Shown: in pieces, positions 20,747-30,002 of the stretch
How positions within the stretch are numbered: the stretch's first letter is position 1
Layout: each line of letters opens with the position of its first letter
Source of the DNA: Phytobacter ursingii
Lineage (GTDB): Bacteria; Pseudomonadota; Gammaproteobacteria; Enterobacterales; Enterobacteriaceae
Reading direction: 5' to 3'
Length of the DNA stretch: 64,000 nucleotides
Assembly (NCBI GenBank): GCA_901456055.1
Contig: CABDWT010000012.1
Location: forward strand, 90,367-154,366
Made by a program: the position numbers and the translations under genes
Notes under the pieces: generated by a model
What the model saw: the letters and a program-made list of their open reading frames with translations, nothing else
Databases searched by the model: none
Told to the model about the DNA's origin: nothing

Positions 20747-21094
20747 TCATTTCTGTTCGGGGCTATCGTCAGTATTCGATAAAAGGTCGTTCAGTGTTTC
20801 GAAATCGATTTCTGATTCAGCGTCATCCAGCAACTGGGTGACGGAAAGCAGATCGGTAAATTCGCTGAGCAGCATTTCGGCATCGGATTTAAGCGGCGTA
20901 TCGGAGACATCGACCGCCGTATTGATGGCTTTCTTAACGTTCTCAATGATTTCGCGAACGCCGCCGTTTTTCCCGAGCGTGAGTACCAGGGCGCTGAGCA
21001 ACAGTGACTGTGCCTCTACGCGAGCCGTCAGCTGTTTCGCCTCCGCATCCATCCTGGAAATCTTTGCAATCATACTGATTATGACATTTTTCAT
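20747..21094 (-). CDS. IraP-like protein, possible RpoS anti-adaptor
   Basis: A 115-aa cytoplasmic protein starting at the ATG at 21092-21094 with AGGGA eight bases upstream. An in-frame extension to 21154 has no ribosome-binding site. The first ~85 residues align by eye with IraP, which stabilises sigma-S by blocking the adaptor RssB. Shared features are the MKN(L/V)I start, an amphipathic helix with EAK(E/Q)LT and VEA, a leucine-rich stretch, a basic-acidic helix (REIIENVKKAI), and a segment with D-x-MLL near residue 80. The acidic 30-residue C-terminal extension is not present in E. coli or Salmonella IraP (85-86 aa). In E. coli iraP lies elsewhere on the chromosome, so this could be a paralog or a relocated gene. 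The function is inferred only. Confidence 0.6.
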   Translation of the reverse strand: MKNVIISMIAKISRMDAEAKQLTARVEAQSLLLSALVLTLGKNGGVREIIENVKKAINTAVDVSDTPLKSDAEMLLSEFTDLLSVTQLLDDAESEIDFETLNDLLSNTDDSPEQK

Positions 21095-21343
21095 GTGATT
21101 CCCTGCCTCTGATCCGCATGAGTCCTGCCCACCCACAAAACATGAGCGTGCCATTTCTAAAGCCTAAATGAGCTTAGGTTATTTCACGCGTTGAAAAATG
21201 CTGAGCCGGACACAGATGTGAAAAGATCTGTATCAGGCATTAAGGGAAAACGCGGTCTGACAAACAATCACCTGTAAGTGCGATATATTGTTTTTTGTCT
21301 GCAAAGGGAGAGGACGGTAAGACGTGAGAGGATCGCAGGCATT
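21095..21343. other. non-coding stretch between the IraP-like gene and proL terminator
   Basis: I see no convincing gene here. It should contain the promoter of the IraP-like gene on the minus strand. A 65-codon frame at 21268-21465 runs through the tRNA and is not considered real. Confidence 0.45.
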
Positions 21344-21380
21344 AAAAAACCCGCAGACTCAGAGAGAATGCGGGTTTTTA
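21344..21380 (-). terminator. terminator of proL
   Basis: AAAACCCGCA pairs with TGCGGGTTTT (about 21345-21354 with 21369-21379) across a 14-base loop, with a U run for minus-strand transcripts coming from the tRNA gene. Confidence 0.85.
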
Positions 21381-21420
21381 AGGGGTAACCGGTCACGTAA
21401 AAACTTACCGGTAAAATATT

Positions 21421-21497
21421 TGGTCGGCACGAGAGGATTTGAACCTCCGACCCCTGACACCCCATGACAGTGCGCTACCAGGCTGCGCTACGTGCCG
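21421..21497 (-). tRNA. proL: tRNA-Pro (GGG)
   Basis: 77-nt gene on the minus strand. The acceptor stem CGGCACG pairs with CGTGCCG before ACCA, and CCA is encoded. The D loop contains AGCCTGGTAGCGCA, the anticodon loop shows GGG, and the T arm is GGTTCAAATCC. It matches E. coli proL and has the same neighbour, yejM. Confidence 0.97.
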
Positions 21498-21510
21498 ATT
21501 TGTGGCGGTA

Positions 21511-21538
21511 ATAGTACCCTTTTCACCGCTGATTGCAA
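21511..21538 (-). promoter_or_regulatory. candidate promoter of proL
   Basis: On the minus strand TTGCAA (21538-21533), a 16-bp spacer and TACTAT (21516-21511) lie just upstream of the tRNA 5' end. Confidence 0.55.
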
Positions 21539-21573
21539 GTGACCGGGTCGCTAACTGATTCATAAATAATCAA

Positions 21574-23334
21574 TCAGTTAGCGATAAACCGTTTTTCATC
21601 TGTCAGGACCTGCAACAGCAAACTTAACTGCGGTTTCTGATCCTGAATTTTTTCACCCTGCGGATTCCAGGTCTGATAGCTGCCGTTCTGATTGAGCACC
21701 AGTGTCATCTGCGGTGTCGTAATCGCCAGCGCATCGCCGCTTGCTGCGGTGACCCAGGTATGTCGGCGTGTCGCGTTAAACAGATCCTGACCCTGTGAAT
21801 ACTCGTTTGCTGGCGTACTGACATGCAACAGGCGCTGCATCAGCGTCGTCATTACATCTTTGTGGTCGGTCAACTTGTTAATGCGCTGTGCAGGTGTGCC
21901 CGGCCAATGAATCACCAGAGGTACATGGAGATTATCGCGCGACCAGGCAAAGTCAGTGGCCGGCTTATCAGCAGGCATGCCGTGACCCGCGGTAATGATC
22001 ACAACCGTATCATCCAGCTTGCCAGACTCGCGCAGCGCATCCAGTAAACGGTTGATCTGCGTATCAACATCGGCAACGGCGCGATTATAACGGCGGGCAA
22101 AACTCTGCTGATTACCGTCCGGGAGCGTGGTGCCGTTTAACGCTACCCAGGAGAACCAGCGATTATCGTCCTGAGCATAATGACCCAGCCAGTCAATCCA
22201 TTGATCGGCAGTCTGTGCGTCCGTTTGTGTTTTTGCCGCAGGCAGCGAGAAATCAGAAAGCAACGCCTGACGATACAACGCGCTGCTAAACCCGTTGGAA
22301 GAGAATAAACCTAACTGATAACCCTGCTGATTGAGCGCGGAGATCAACGCTGCAGGCACACGTGCTGACAGCACACCATCCATGTAGCTCGGTGAAATAC
22401 CATAAAACAGGCCAAAATAGCCGCTGTCCGCACTGTTGCCAGAACTCATATGCTGCGTAAAGGTCACGTTCTGTTCGGCAAACGCGGTCAGCGCCGGCAT
22501 CTGTTTTTCGTAACCTGAGTAATTCAGGCTATCAACCGTGATCAGCAGAACATTTTGTCCGGACCCCATATCCAGATAGCGCAGATCGCTTAATGGATAC
22601 TGTACCGAAACGGCTTCCGGGCTGCCCTGTTCAATCAGGCGACGCTGATAATCCTGAGCATCCAGCAGGCCGTGTTTCTCCAGGAAACGGCGTGCCGTCA
22701 TCGGGTAGGAGAGAGGCAGATTCGCCCGCTGCATGGTAATAGGGCGATAGAAGTTAGCATCCGCCCAGATATACATAACGTGGGTGGCAATAAAGGCAAC
22801 GAAAAAGAACCCTGCCACTGGCTTTGCATAGCGCCGCCGCCGGGTCAGACTGCGAAGTTTTTGCCAGCTCCAGGTGGCGAACAACATCTCAACGAGCAGG
22901 ATAACCGGCACGCCGATAAACATCAGTTGCCAGTCACGCGCTGTTTCATTCTGGTCGGGGTTGATCACCAGTTCCCAGACGATGGGATTGAGGTGCAGGT
23001 GAAAACGGGTAAAAACTTCGCTATCGATAAGTAACAGCGTCATGCCCATGGTCGCCAGAATAACGGACACGAACCGCATCAGGCGCTGGGACATCACCAC
23101 AAAGGTGAGGGGAAACAAAATCAGCAGGTAGGTGGCGAACACCAGAAAGCTGAAATGACCGACCACGCTCAGGTAAGAGTATATCCGCCCGGCAAGCGTT
23201 GTCGGCCAGTCGGCGACAAACAGATAGCGGCTACCGACCACAATGGACAATAAAATATTGAACAGGGCGAACCAGTGCCCCCAGCTTACCATCTGGGAGA
23301 CTTTTTCACGGTAGGGCTGACGATGAGTCACCAT
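21574..23334 (-). CDS. yejM: inner-membrane protein YejM/PbgA (LapC), regulator of lipopolysaccharide synthesis
   Basis: Essential inner-membrane protein that senses periplasmic LPS and restrains LapB/FtsH degradation of LpxC. The 586 aa equal the E. coli length. Five transmembrane helices occupy ~1-190, followed by a linker and a periplasmic arylsulfatase/alkaline-phosphatase-like domain (~240-586). ITVDSLNY marks the vestigial nucleophile region of that fold, and GPGFGISP-type loops are replaced by GLFYGISPSYMDG. It follows yejL with an 18-base gap, so the two are probably cotranscribed. The proL gene lies downstream. Confidence 0.96.
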   Translation of the reverse strand: MVTHRQPYREKVSQMVSWGHWFALFNILLSIVVGSRYLFVADWPTTLAGRIYSYLSVVGHFSFLVFATYLLILFPLTFVVMSQRLMRFVSVILATMGMTLLLIDSEVFTRFHLHLNPIVWELVINPDQNETARDWQLMFIGVPVILLVEMLFATWSWQKLRSLTRRRRYAKPVAGFFFVAFIATHVMYIWADANFYRPITMQRANLPLSYPMTARRFLEKHGLLDAQDYQRRLIEQGSPEAVSVQYPLSDLRYLDMGSGQNVLLITVDSLNYSGYEKQMPALTAFAEQNVTFTQHMSSGNSADSGYFGLFYGISPSYMDGVLSARVPAALISALNQQGYQLGLFSSNGFSSALYRQALLSDFSLPAAKTQTDAQTADQWIDWLGHYAQDDNRWFSWVALNGTTLPDGNQQSFARRYNRAVADVDTQINRLLDALRESGKLDDTVVIITAGHGMPADKPATDFAWSRDNLHVPLVIHWPGTPAQRINKLTDHKDVMTTLMQRLLHVSTPANEYSQGQDLFNATRRHTWVTAASGDALAITTPQMTLVLNQNGSYQTWNPQGEKIQDQKPQLSLLLQVLTDEKRFIAN

Positions 23335-23352
23335 AACTTGTCGCTGTTTACC

Positions 23353-23580
23353 TTAATGCGCTTTATCGTCATTAACGGACGACTGCAGTGCCTGGGCGAA
23401 AGATTTTGCGATGGCCTGGCGTTGAGCAGGGGCGATGCTGGTATTGATCAAGTTCGTCACCATGTTCCCCAGAACCATCAGGGAAAGGTCGGTCGGAGAC
23501 TTGTGTTTTTCCAGCACGTTGGCCAGCTCACTTAGCAGTTGTTCAACGTGTTCATCACTGTAGCGGGAAATTTGTGGCAT
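23353..23580 (-). CDS. yejL: conserved protein YejL
   Basis: 75-aa DUF1414/UPF0352 protein, the same length as E. coli YejL, of unknown molecular role. The sequence [19 protein letters not shown] and the [16 protein letters not shown] block are family hallmarks. It is divergent from yejK and upstream of yejM in the same direction. Confidence 0.95.
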   Translation of the reverse strand: MPQISRYSDEHVEQLLSELANVLEKHKSPTDLSLMVLGNMVTNLINTSIAPAQRQAIAKSFAQALQSSVNDDKAH

Positions 23581-23712
23581 AAATCGAAATCAGTTATTCA
23601 TAAAGGGCAACATATTACCGTAGCAACAGCTTTTTTTCTGCTTTTTTATCAGCAGTTGCACAGTTGCTTGCGTGGTGGTTGAATACCGCCCGGTCTAAAA
23701 GGAGAGTTTATC

Positions 23713-24717
23713 ATGAGTCTGGACATCAACCAGATTGCCCTGCACCAGCTTATCAAGCGCGATGAGCAAAACCTTGAACTGGTGTTGCGCGAATCTTTGC
23801 TGGAACCGACCGCTCCCGTTGAGGAGATGGTCGCCGAGTTACACCGGGTTTACAGCGCGAAAAGTAAAGCCTACGGCCTGTTTAACGACGACAGCGAACT
23901 GGCGCAGGCATTGCGCCTTCAGCGTCAGGGCGAGGAAGATTTTCTCGCGTTCAGCCGTGCGGCAACGGGGCGCCTGCGTGATGAACTGGCAAAATATCCC
24001 TTTGCGGACGGCGGCATTGTGCTGTTCTGCCACTATCGTTATCTGGCAGTGGAATACCTGCTGGTCGCTGTGCTGAATAATTTAAGCAGTATGCGCGTTA
24101 ATGAGCAACTGGACATCAGCGCGACGCATTATCTCGACATCAACCATGCGGATATCGTGGCGCGTGTGGATTTAACCGAGTGGGAAACCAATCCGGAATC
24201 GACGCGTTATTTGACCTTCCTCAGAGGGCGCGTTGGACGCAAGGTTTCTGACTTTTTCATGGATTTCCTTGGGGCAACCGAAGGGCTAAACGCCAAAGCG
24301 CAGAACCGTGGATTGTTGCAGGCGGTGGATGACTTTACCGCGCAGGCACAGCTCGATAAATCAGAACGCCAGGATGTTCGCCAGCAGGTCTATACCTACT
24401 GTAATGAACAGTTGCAGGCAGGCGAAGAGATTGAACTGGCGTCACTGTCGAAAGAGCTGGCGGGCGTAAGCGAAGTCAGCTTTGAAGAGTTTACCGCCGG
24501 GCAGGGCTATGCGCTTGAAGAGAGTTTCCCGGCGGATCGCAGCACGCTGCGTCAGTTAACCAAATATGCAGGCAGCGGTGGTGGGTTAACCATTAACTTC
24601 GATGCTTTACTGTTGGGCGAGCGTATTTTTTGGGATCCGGCGACGGATACATTAACCATTAAGGGCACGCCGCCGAATCTGCGCGATCAATTGCAGCGCA
24701 GAACCGGTGGCAACTGA
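23713..24717 (+). CDS. yejK: nucleoid-associated protein YejK (NdpA)
   Basis: Nucleoid-associated protein of 334 aa (335 in E. coli). Family segments include [19 protein letters not shown] at the start, the central [17 protein letters not shown], and [20 protein letters not shown] good ribosome-binding site (AAGGAGAG) precedes the ATG. It is divergent from yejL across ~130 bases. A small hypothetical gene overlaps its last 11 bases, so the pair is probably cotranscribed. Confidence 0.95.
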   Translation: MSLDINQIALHQLIKRDEQNLELVLRESLLEPTAPVEEMVAELHRVYSAKSKAYGLFNDDSELAQALRLQRQGEEDFLAFSRAATGRLRDELAKYPFADGGIVLFCHYRYLAVEYLLVAVLNNLSSMRVNEQLDISATHYLDINHADIVARVDLTEWETNPESTRYLTFLRGRVGRKVSDFFMDFLGATEGLNAKAQNRGLLQAVDDFTAQAQLDKSERQDVRQQVYTYCNEQLQAGEEIELASLSKELAGVSEVSFEEFTAGQGYALEESFPADRSTLRQLTKYAGSGGGLTINFDALLLGERIFWDPATDTLTIKGTPPNLRDQLQRRTGGN

Positions 24718-25030
24718 GCGCACTGTGCGTAAAGGAATACGCCAGAAACCGCCTGTCGATGTTGCATTGCTGCAACGGGCCCTCAAAGTCTGGTTCGATT
24801 TTCAGTTTGACGGGCAGATGTGGCAGTGCGCGGATTTGCTGAGTAACGAAAAGGTGTTTGCTGCGTTCAGCGAGGGGCAGAGCATCCCGATACGTATTTT
24901 GCCGTGGACGCCAGAGAGCGCATCGATTCGCCAGAGGGCATTGCTCAATCAGCTTAAGCGTGAGGATTTACGGGCACAACCGGACGATCCGCGAACGGGC
25001 AAACCACTCATTGCGTTTGATGAGACATAA
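24707..25030 (+). CDS. small conserved hypothetical protein downstream of yejK
   Basis: 107-aa soluble protein with a GTG start at 24707 that overlaps the yejK stop by 11 bases; another GTG at 24725 is possible. I do not recognise a domain. It is rich in Arg and Gln with an [16 protein letters not shown] segment and no membrane helices or signal peptide. Overlap with yejK and the strong shared terminator behind it support a real translated gene in a two-gene operon. E. coli K-12 has no counterpart here as far as I remember. Confidence 0.7.
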   Translation: MATERTVRKGIRQKPPVDVALLQRALKVWFDFQFDGQMWQCADLLSNEKVFAAFSEGQSIPIRILPWTPESASIRQRALLNQLKREDLRAQPDDPRTGKPLIAFDET

Positions 25031-25058
25031 AAAAACCCCGCATAGCGGGGTTTTTTTC
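25028..25058. terminator. bidirectional terminator between the yejK operon and rplY
   Basis: ACCCCGC-ATA-GCGGGGT stem flanked by seven A on the left and seven T on the right, so it can terminate both convergent transcripts. Confidence 0.93.
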
Positions 25059-25071
25059 AACTTGTCAGCGA

Positions 25072-25356
25072 TTACGCGCGAACGAAGTCGATGTGAGACA
25101 GTTTCGGTTTGTAAGCGTGACGCTGTACAGCCTGAACTTTCACTTTTACTTCTTTGCCTTCGATAACCAGAGTCTGAACTTCATCGTAGAATTCAGCTTT
25201 AGACTGGATGTTCCACAGCTGGTCGTGGTCCAGTTCGATAGCAACCGGAGCTTCATTCCCACCGTAAACGATAGCCGGGAATTTGTTAGCTGCGCGCAGG
25301 CGGCGGCTCGCACCCTTACCCTGCTCTTTACGTACTTCTGCGTTGATAGTAAACAT
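25072..25356 (-). CDS. rplY: 50S ribosomal protein L25
   Basis: 94-aa 5S rRNA-binding ribosomal protein, the same length as in E. coli, which lacks the C-terminal CTC domain found in longer relatives. It starts [15 protein letters not shown] and ends [11 protein letters not shown], both family signatures. It is monocistronic with its own promoter and a terminator. Confidence 0.98.
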   Translation of the reverse strand: MFTINAEVRKEQGKGASRRLRAANKFPAIVYGGNEAPVAIELDHDQLWNIQSKAEFYDEVQTLVIEGKEVKVKVQAVQRHAYKPKLSHIDFVRA

Positions 25357-25439
25357 TTAAAACTCTCTTCAATAGTTCCTGCTACAGGCGACCCAGCAAC
25401 AGGCAAGTGATCTGCTTTGCGGATGCAAAAGCGGGCGGG

Positions 25440-25468
25440 ATTATACCCGTATCCCCCCGCTGTTACAA
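25440..25468 (-). promoter_or_regulatory. candidate sigma-70 promoter of rplY
   Basis: On the minus strand TTGTAA (25468-25463), 17 bp, TATAAT (25445-25440), about 85 bases upstream of the rplY ATG. Confidence 0.65.
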
Positions 25469-25485
25469 GCCGCACTGAGATGAAC

Positions 25486-27246
25486 TTAGCCGCGTAACTC
25501 ATTGGCGCGGCGAAAACGTCCTTCATAATCGAATACTTTCTCTCGTACCTGCCAGTACTGGCCTTTTTTACGCGCCACGACAAAGTCCGGGTGGCGTAAT
25601 AGCGCCTGCTGGGCGAGGATATCGGCAGCAACGATCCAGCGTAACGGCACGCCGGGCGTACGGGTGTGTGGGCGGATAAAAAGTTGCTCGAAGGCGGTTC
25701 GCTGAGCAGGCGTTTGCAGGCGGTAGCGTTCGCTGACATCCGCCCCGTCTTCATCGTAGTAGGTGATTTTTAGCCATTCGCCTTTGTCATCCGCGCCGTG
25801 CTGCAAGTCCATGCCGCTACAGCGCAGGACCAGCGCGTCTTTGAGTTTCAGCGCCGCTTTGAGCATATCGTCCGGATCGACCAGGATGGTATCGCAGGTC
25901 CGGCAACGGCGTGCGGCAATGTCGTTTTCCGCATTACATTGGGGGCAATTTTTAAAACGGAAACGGTAGTCGCACTGTTCCCGTTGGCCGTCGTCGTCCT
26001 CAAACCAGCCCTGGCAACGGCGGCCAAAATGTTCGATTAACGTGCCATCCGCCGTGGTTTTCCCCCAAAAGGTATTGGCAAAGCCACAGGCCGGGCAAAA
26101 CACCTGCACGGGTACGTTATCGCTTTTTCCTTTCGGCGCACCCACTTCCGGCGCGTAGAGATCGTGCGGATTCCCGGCGTAGTCGAGAATCAGGCAATCG
26201 GTCTTACCGGGAAACAGCCGCAGGCCACGGCCAACGATTTGCTGATACAGGCTGACGGATTCCGTCGGGCGCAGGATAGCAATCAAATCAACATGGGGCG
26301 CATCGAAGCCGGTAGTGAGTACTGACACGTTCACCAGATAGCGAAAGCGTTGCGCCTTAAACGCCTCAATCAGCGCATCACGCTGCGGGCCTGGCGTTTC
26401 CCCTGTAATCAGCGCCGCTTCACCTGCCGGTAACAGCCCGGTGATTTCACGGGCATGTTCTACGGTCGCGGCAAAGATCATCACCCCTTTGCGGTTTTCT
26501 GCGAACTCAACAATCTGGCTGATGATATGCGGCGTGACGCGCTTTTGTTTTTTCAGTTCACGGTTCAGATCCGCTTCGCTGAACAGGCCGTTACTCTGCG
26601 CCTGCAGACGGCTAAAATCGTACTGCACCACGGGCATATCGAGGCGTTCTGGCGGCGTCAGATAGCCATGCTTGATCATATAGCGCAGCGGAAGCTCATA
26701 AATGCAGTCGCGGAAAAGCGCTTTTTCATCGCCCCGAACCATGCCGTGATAATGAAAACGGTAAATCCAGCCTTTCCCCAGACGAAAAGGGGTCGCGGTC
26801 AGGCCAAGCAGTCGTACGCGGGGATTCACTTTGCGCAGGTGTTGTAAGATTTGCTGATACTGGCTTTCATCATCATCGCTGATGCGGTGGCACTCATCGA
26901 CAATCAGCAGTGAAAACTCCCCCTGAAAATGGTCAAGGTTGCGGGCAACGGACTGTACGCTACCGAACACCACTTTGCCCTCACTCTGTTTACTCTTAAG
27001 GCCCGCAGCGTAAATATCCGCCTCCAGGCCCAGAGCAAGATATTTTGTGTGGTTTTGCGCGACCAGTTCTTTAACGTGTGCGAGCACCAGCACGCGCCCG
27101 CGCGCCACCCTTGCCAGTTCAGCAATAACAAGGCTTTTGCCCGCGCCGGTGGGCAGGACAATCACCGCGGGTTCGTCGTGGTGGCGAAAGTGGGCGAGGG
27201 TAGCGTCTACCGCTTCACGTTGATAAGGGCGTAAGGTAAAAGTCAT
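25486..27246 (-). CDS. radD: DNA repair helicase-like ATPase RadD (YejH)
   Basis: Superfamily 2 helicase-like ATPase that acts with RecA and SSB in DNA repair and template switching. The 586 aa from the ATG at 27244-27246 equal E. coli RadD; an ATG three codons earlier is also possible. Motif I PTGAGKS (~35), DECH box VDECHR, motif III LTATPFR and motif [11 protein letters not shown] are all present. A zinc-binding region follows with four cysteine pairs (CPAC, CRTC-type). It is divergent from rsuA. Confidence 0.96.
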   Translation of the reverse strand: MTFTLRPYQREAVDATLAHFRHHDEPAVIVLPTGAGKSLVIAELARVARGRVLVLAHVKELVAQNHTKYLALGLEADIYAAGLKSKQSEGKVVFGSVQSVARNLDHFQGEFSLLIVDECHRISDDDESQYQQILQHLRKVNPRVRLLGLTATPFRLGKGWIYRFHYHGMVRGDEKALFRDCIYELPLRYMIKHGYLTPPERLDMPVVQYDFSRLQAQSNGLFSEADLNRELKKQKRVTPHIISQIVEFAENRKGVMIFAATVEHAREITGLLPAGEAALITGETPGPQRDALIEAFKAQRFRYLVNVSVLTTGFDAPHVDLIAILRPTESVSLYQQIVGRGLRLFPGKTDCLILDYAGNPHDLYAPEVGAPKGKSDNVPVQVFCPACGFANTFWGKTTADGTLIEHFGRRCQGWFEDDDGQREQCDYRFRFKNCPQCNAENDIAARRCRTCDTILVDPDDMLKAALKLKDALVLRCSGMDLQHGADDKGEWLKITYYDEDGADVSERYRLQTPAQRTAFEQLFIRPHTRTPGVPLRWIVAADILAQQALLRHPDFVVARKKGQYWQVREKVFDYEGRFRRANELRG

Positions 27247-27400
27247 GCTCTTCATGGTGTGACAACATCATGTCACAAGTATGCCACGAATCTTTCCCTT
27301 GAGCGGCGTAGAATGACCGCTATACTGACAGGCGTAAATCACCTGAGTCTTCTTAAGGACGAAAGTCCTGCTCCCAGCACCATACAGGCAAAACAACTTC

Positions 27401-28108
27401 ATGCGACTTGATAAGTTTATCGCTCAGCAACTCGGCGTAAGCCGTGCTATTGCCGGACGTCAAATCCGCGCCAGCCACATTACCGTAGACGGCGAAATTG
27501 TCAGAGATGCCGCGTTCAAATTACTCCCGGAACACGAGGTGGAGTATGAGGGTAACGCACTGGCTCAACAGACCGGCCCCCGTTATTTCATGCTCAACAA
27601 ACCGCAGGGCTATGTTTGCTCAACGGACGATCCCGATCACCCGACGGTACTTTATTTTCTCGATGAGCCGGTAGCGCATAAACTGCATGCGGCGGGGCGC
27701 CTGGATATCGATACCACGGGGCTGGTGCTGATGACCGACGACGGTCAGTGGTCGCACCGTATCACCTCTCCGCGTCATCACTGCGAGAAAACCTATCTGG
27801 TCGAGCTGGAGTCGCCTGTGGCGGAAGATACAGCGGAACGCTTTGCCAAAGGTGTCCAGTTACATAACGAAAAAGATCTGACCCAACCGGCGCAGCTTGA
27901 AGTGATCGCCCCGACGCAGGTACGTTTAACCATCAGCGAAGGGCGCTATCACCAGGTAAAACGTATGTTTGCCGCGGTGGGCAACCACGTTGTCGGGCTG
28001 CATCGTGAACGTATCGGCGCGATTATCCTCGACGACGATCTGGCGCCGGGAGAGTATCGCGCACTGACAGAAGAAGAGATTGCCAGCGTCGGTTTGCCTG
28101 CGCGTTAA
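27401..28108 (+). CDS. rsuA: 16S rRNA pseudouridine(516) synthase RsuA
   Basis: Site-specific pseudouridine synthase acting on 16S rRNA position 516. The 235 aa have an S4 RNA-binding domain at ~1-55 and a catalytic domain with Asp102 in [10 protein letters not shown]. The C-terminus is four residues longer than E. coli RsuA (231). bcr begins 16 bases downstream in the same direction, so the two probably form an operon. Confidence 0.97.
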   Translation: MRLDKFIAQQLGVSRAIAGRQIRASHITVDGEIVRDAAFKLLPEHEVEYEGNALAQQTGPRYFMLNKPQGYVCSTDDPDHPTVLYFLDEPVAHKLHAAGRLDIDTTGLVLMTDDGQWSHRITSPRHHCEKTYLVELESPVAEDTAERFAKGVQLHNEKDLTQPAQLEVIAPTQVRLTISEGRYHQVKRMFAAVGNHVVGLHRERIGAIILDDDLAPGEYRALTEEEIASVGLPAR

Positions 28109-28124
28109 CTTACAGGAGCTTCAT

Positions 28125-29318
28125 GTGACCAACAGGCCACACTCATCACTGAGCATTGTGATTATTCTTGGCCTGTTGGCCATGTTGATGCCGTTATCGA
28201 TTGATATGTATCTGCCCGCGCTCCCGGTGATTGCCGGGCAGTTTGGCGTACCGGCGGGCAGTGCCCAAATGACGCTGAGTACCTACATTCTGGGCTTTGC
28301 GCTGGGGCAATTATTGTATGGCCCGATGGCGGACAGCATCGGGCGTAAGCCGGTGATCCTCGGCGGTACGTTGATTTTCGCCGCAGCGGCCGTGGCCTGC
28401 GCGCTGGCGCAAAGTATCGATCAATTGATTACTATGCGCTTCTTTCATGGTCTCGCGGCAGCCGCCGCCAGCGTGGTGATTAATGCCCTGATGCGCGATA
28501 TGTATCCGCGCGAAGAGTTTTCGCGGATGATGTCGTTTGTCATGCTGGTTACCACCATAGCGCCTTTGCTCGCCCCGATGATCGGCGGCGCGGTGCTGGT
28601 TTGGTTTAGCTGGCATATGATCTTCTGGATCCTGGCGGTGGCGGGCTTGCTGGTTTCGGCGATGATTGCCGTGTTTATTCGTGAAACTCTGCCGCCTGAG
28701 CGCCGCCAGCCGTTCCATTTGCGTACGACGGTGGGTAATTTTGCCTCTCTGTTTCGCCATAAACGTGTGCTGAGTTATATGCTGGCAAGCGGCTTTAGTT
28801 TTGCCGGGATGTTCTCTTTCCTGAGCGCCGGACCGTTCGTCTATATTGAAATCAACCATGTTTCGCCACAGGACTTTGGCTACTATTTCGCGCTGAACAT
28901 TGTGTTCTTATTCCTGATGACCATCATTAACGGGCGCTTTGTCCGTCGCATTGGTGCGCTCAAAATGTTCCGTAGCGGGCTATGGGTGCAGTTTGTTATG
29001 GCGTTGTGGATGGTTATCACGGCACTGCTCGGCGTGGGTTTCTGGTCGCTGGTGGTGGGCGTGGCTGCTTTCGTCGGCTGTGTTTCACTGGTTTCGTCGA
29101 ACGCGATGGCAGTCATTCTTGATGAATTTCCCCATATGGCAGGTACCGCTTCGTCACTGGCCGGCACGTTTCGTTTTGGTATTGGCGCCATTGTCGGCGC
29201 GCTACTTTCTATGTCGACGTTCAACTCAGCATGGCCAATGATTTGGTCCATCACCTTCTGCGCAACCAGCTCCGTTCTCTTCTACCTTTACGCCAGCCGC
29301 GGCAAAAAACAGCCGTAA
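28125..29318 (+). CDS. bcr: bicyclomycin/multidrug efflux protein Bcr
   Basis: Major-facilitator drug:H+ antiporter of the DHA1 family. The 397 aa start at a GTG with AGGAG seven bases upstream; the frame extends into rsuA, but an earlier start would overlap it. Twelve transmembrane helices, with motif [13 protein letters not shown] after helix 2 and motif C-like [11 protein letters not shown] in helix 5. It is downstream of rsuA as in E. coli. It can confer bicyclomycin and sulfonamide export in E. coli; its normal substrate is unclear. Confidence 0.95.
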   Translation: MTNRPHSSLSIVIILGLLAMLMPLSIDMYLPALPVIAGQFGVPAGSAQMTLSTYILGFALGQLLYGPMADSIGRKPVILGGTLIFAAAAVACALAQSIDQLITMRFFHGLAAAAASVVINALMRDMYPREEFSRMMSFVMLVTTIAPLLAPMIGGAVLVWFSWHMIFWILAVAGLLVSAMIAVFIRETLPPERRQPFHLRTTVGNFASLFRHKRVLSYMLASGFSFAGMFSFLSAGPFVYIEINHVSPQDFGYYFALNIVFLFLMTIINGRFVRRIGALKMFRSGLWVQFVMALWMVITALLGVGFWSLVVGVAAFVGCVSLVSSNAMAVILDEFPHMAGTASSLAGTFRFGIGAIVGALLSMSTFNSAWPMIWSITFCATSSVLFYLYASRGKKQP

Positions 29319-29654
29319 CCTTTCAACAAAGGGGGGCGGAAACGTTCCCTTTTTTGATGCATATCAACCAAATCAGAGATACATTCGGACATGTTTGTTT
29401 ATTTTATGTAAAATCCGTTTATGTAAAAAGTCACATCATTGTAGTAAAATAGGTTGAGTTAGATCTCAGAAACGGGTACATATAGCCGAAAAAAGGGCCG
29501 GGATTCATCGATAAAAACCTGATAAATGAACCGCTAACCCGCATACAGCATGACGTTAAGCGTTTTATGCGCTGCTGACGAGACGATTTGTCAATAATGT
29601 GTTAATATAAATGTGAAATATTTGTGAAGTTATTGGTACTTCCGGGGACAGAAA
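29319..29654. other. bcr-yejG intergenic region
   Basis: 336 bases without a gene. An imperfect hairpin with AAAGGG and CCCTTTTTT at ~29328-29356 is the probable bcr terminator. The rest is AT-rich and should contain the yejG promoter, which I could not assign. Confidence 0.5.
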
Positions 29655-29999
29655 GTGAATACATTACAACTCTCCATCATCCACCGTTTACCCCAGTGCT
29701 ACCGCTGGCTCGATGGTTTTGCAGGCGCAAGGGTTGAACCGATTCCGCAAAACGTCGATGACACGGAAGGAAGCCTTGTGGCGCTGAAACTATTGAGTCC
29801 GGATGGCGATAGCGCATGGCCAGTGATGCACAAGCTGAGTCAGGCACTGAGTGACATCGAAGTGGCTTGCTCCGTCGTGGAATGCGAAGGTGAACCCTGT
29901 CTGTTTGTGAGCTGCCAGGATGAGTTTGCAGCGACCTGTCGCCTGAAAAACTTTGGCGTCGCGATCGCCGAACCTTTCACCAGTCAGAATCCCTTCTGA
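29655..29999 (+). CDS. yejG: conserved protein YejG
   Basis: 114-aa protein of unknown function, the same length as E. coli YejG and starting with GTG. It has the family blocks [32 protein letters not shown] and the C-terminal [12 protein letters not shown]. Only three bases separate its stop from that of the convergent yejF. Confidence 0.94.
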   Translation: MNTLQLSIIHRLPQCYRWLDGFAGARVEPIPQNVDDTEGSLVALKLLSPDGDSAWPVMHKLSQALSDIEVACSVVECEGEPCLFVSCQDEFAATCRLKNFGVAIAEPFTSQNPF

Positions 30000-30002
30000 G
30001 CG

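Noticed and set aside
21268-21465. 65-codon minus frame through proL
   Set aside because: It is the translation of a tRNA gene and its terminator.
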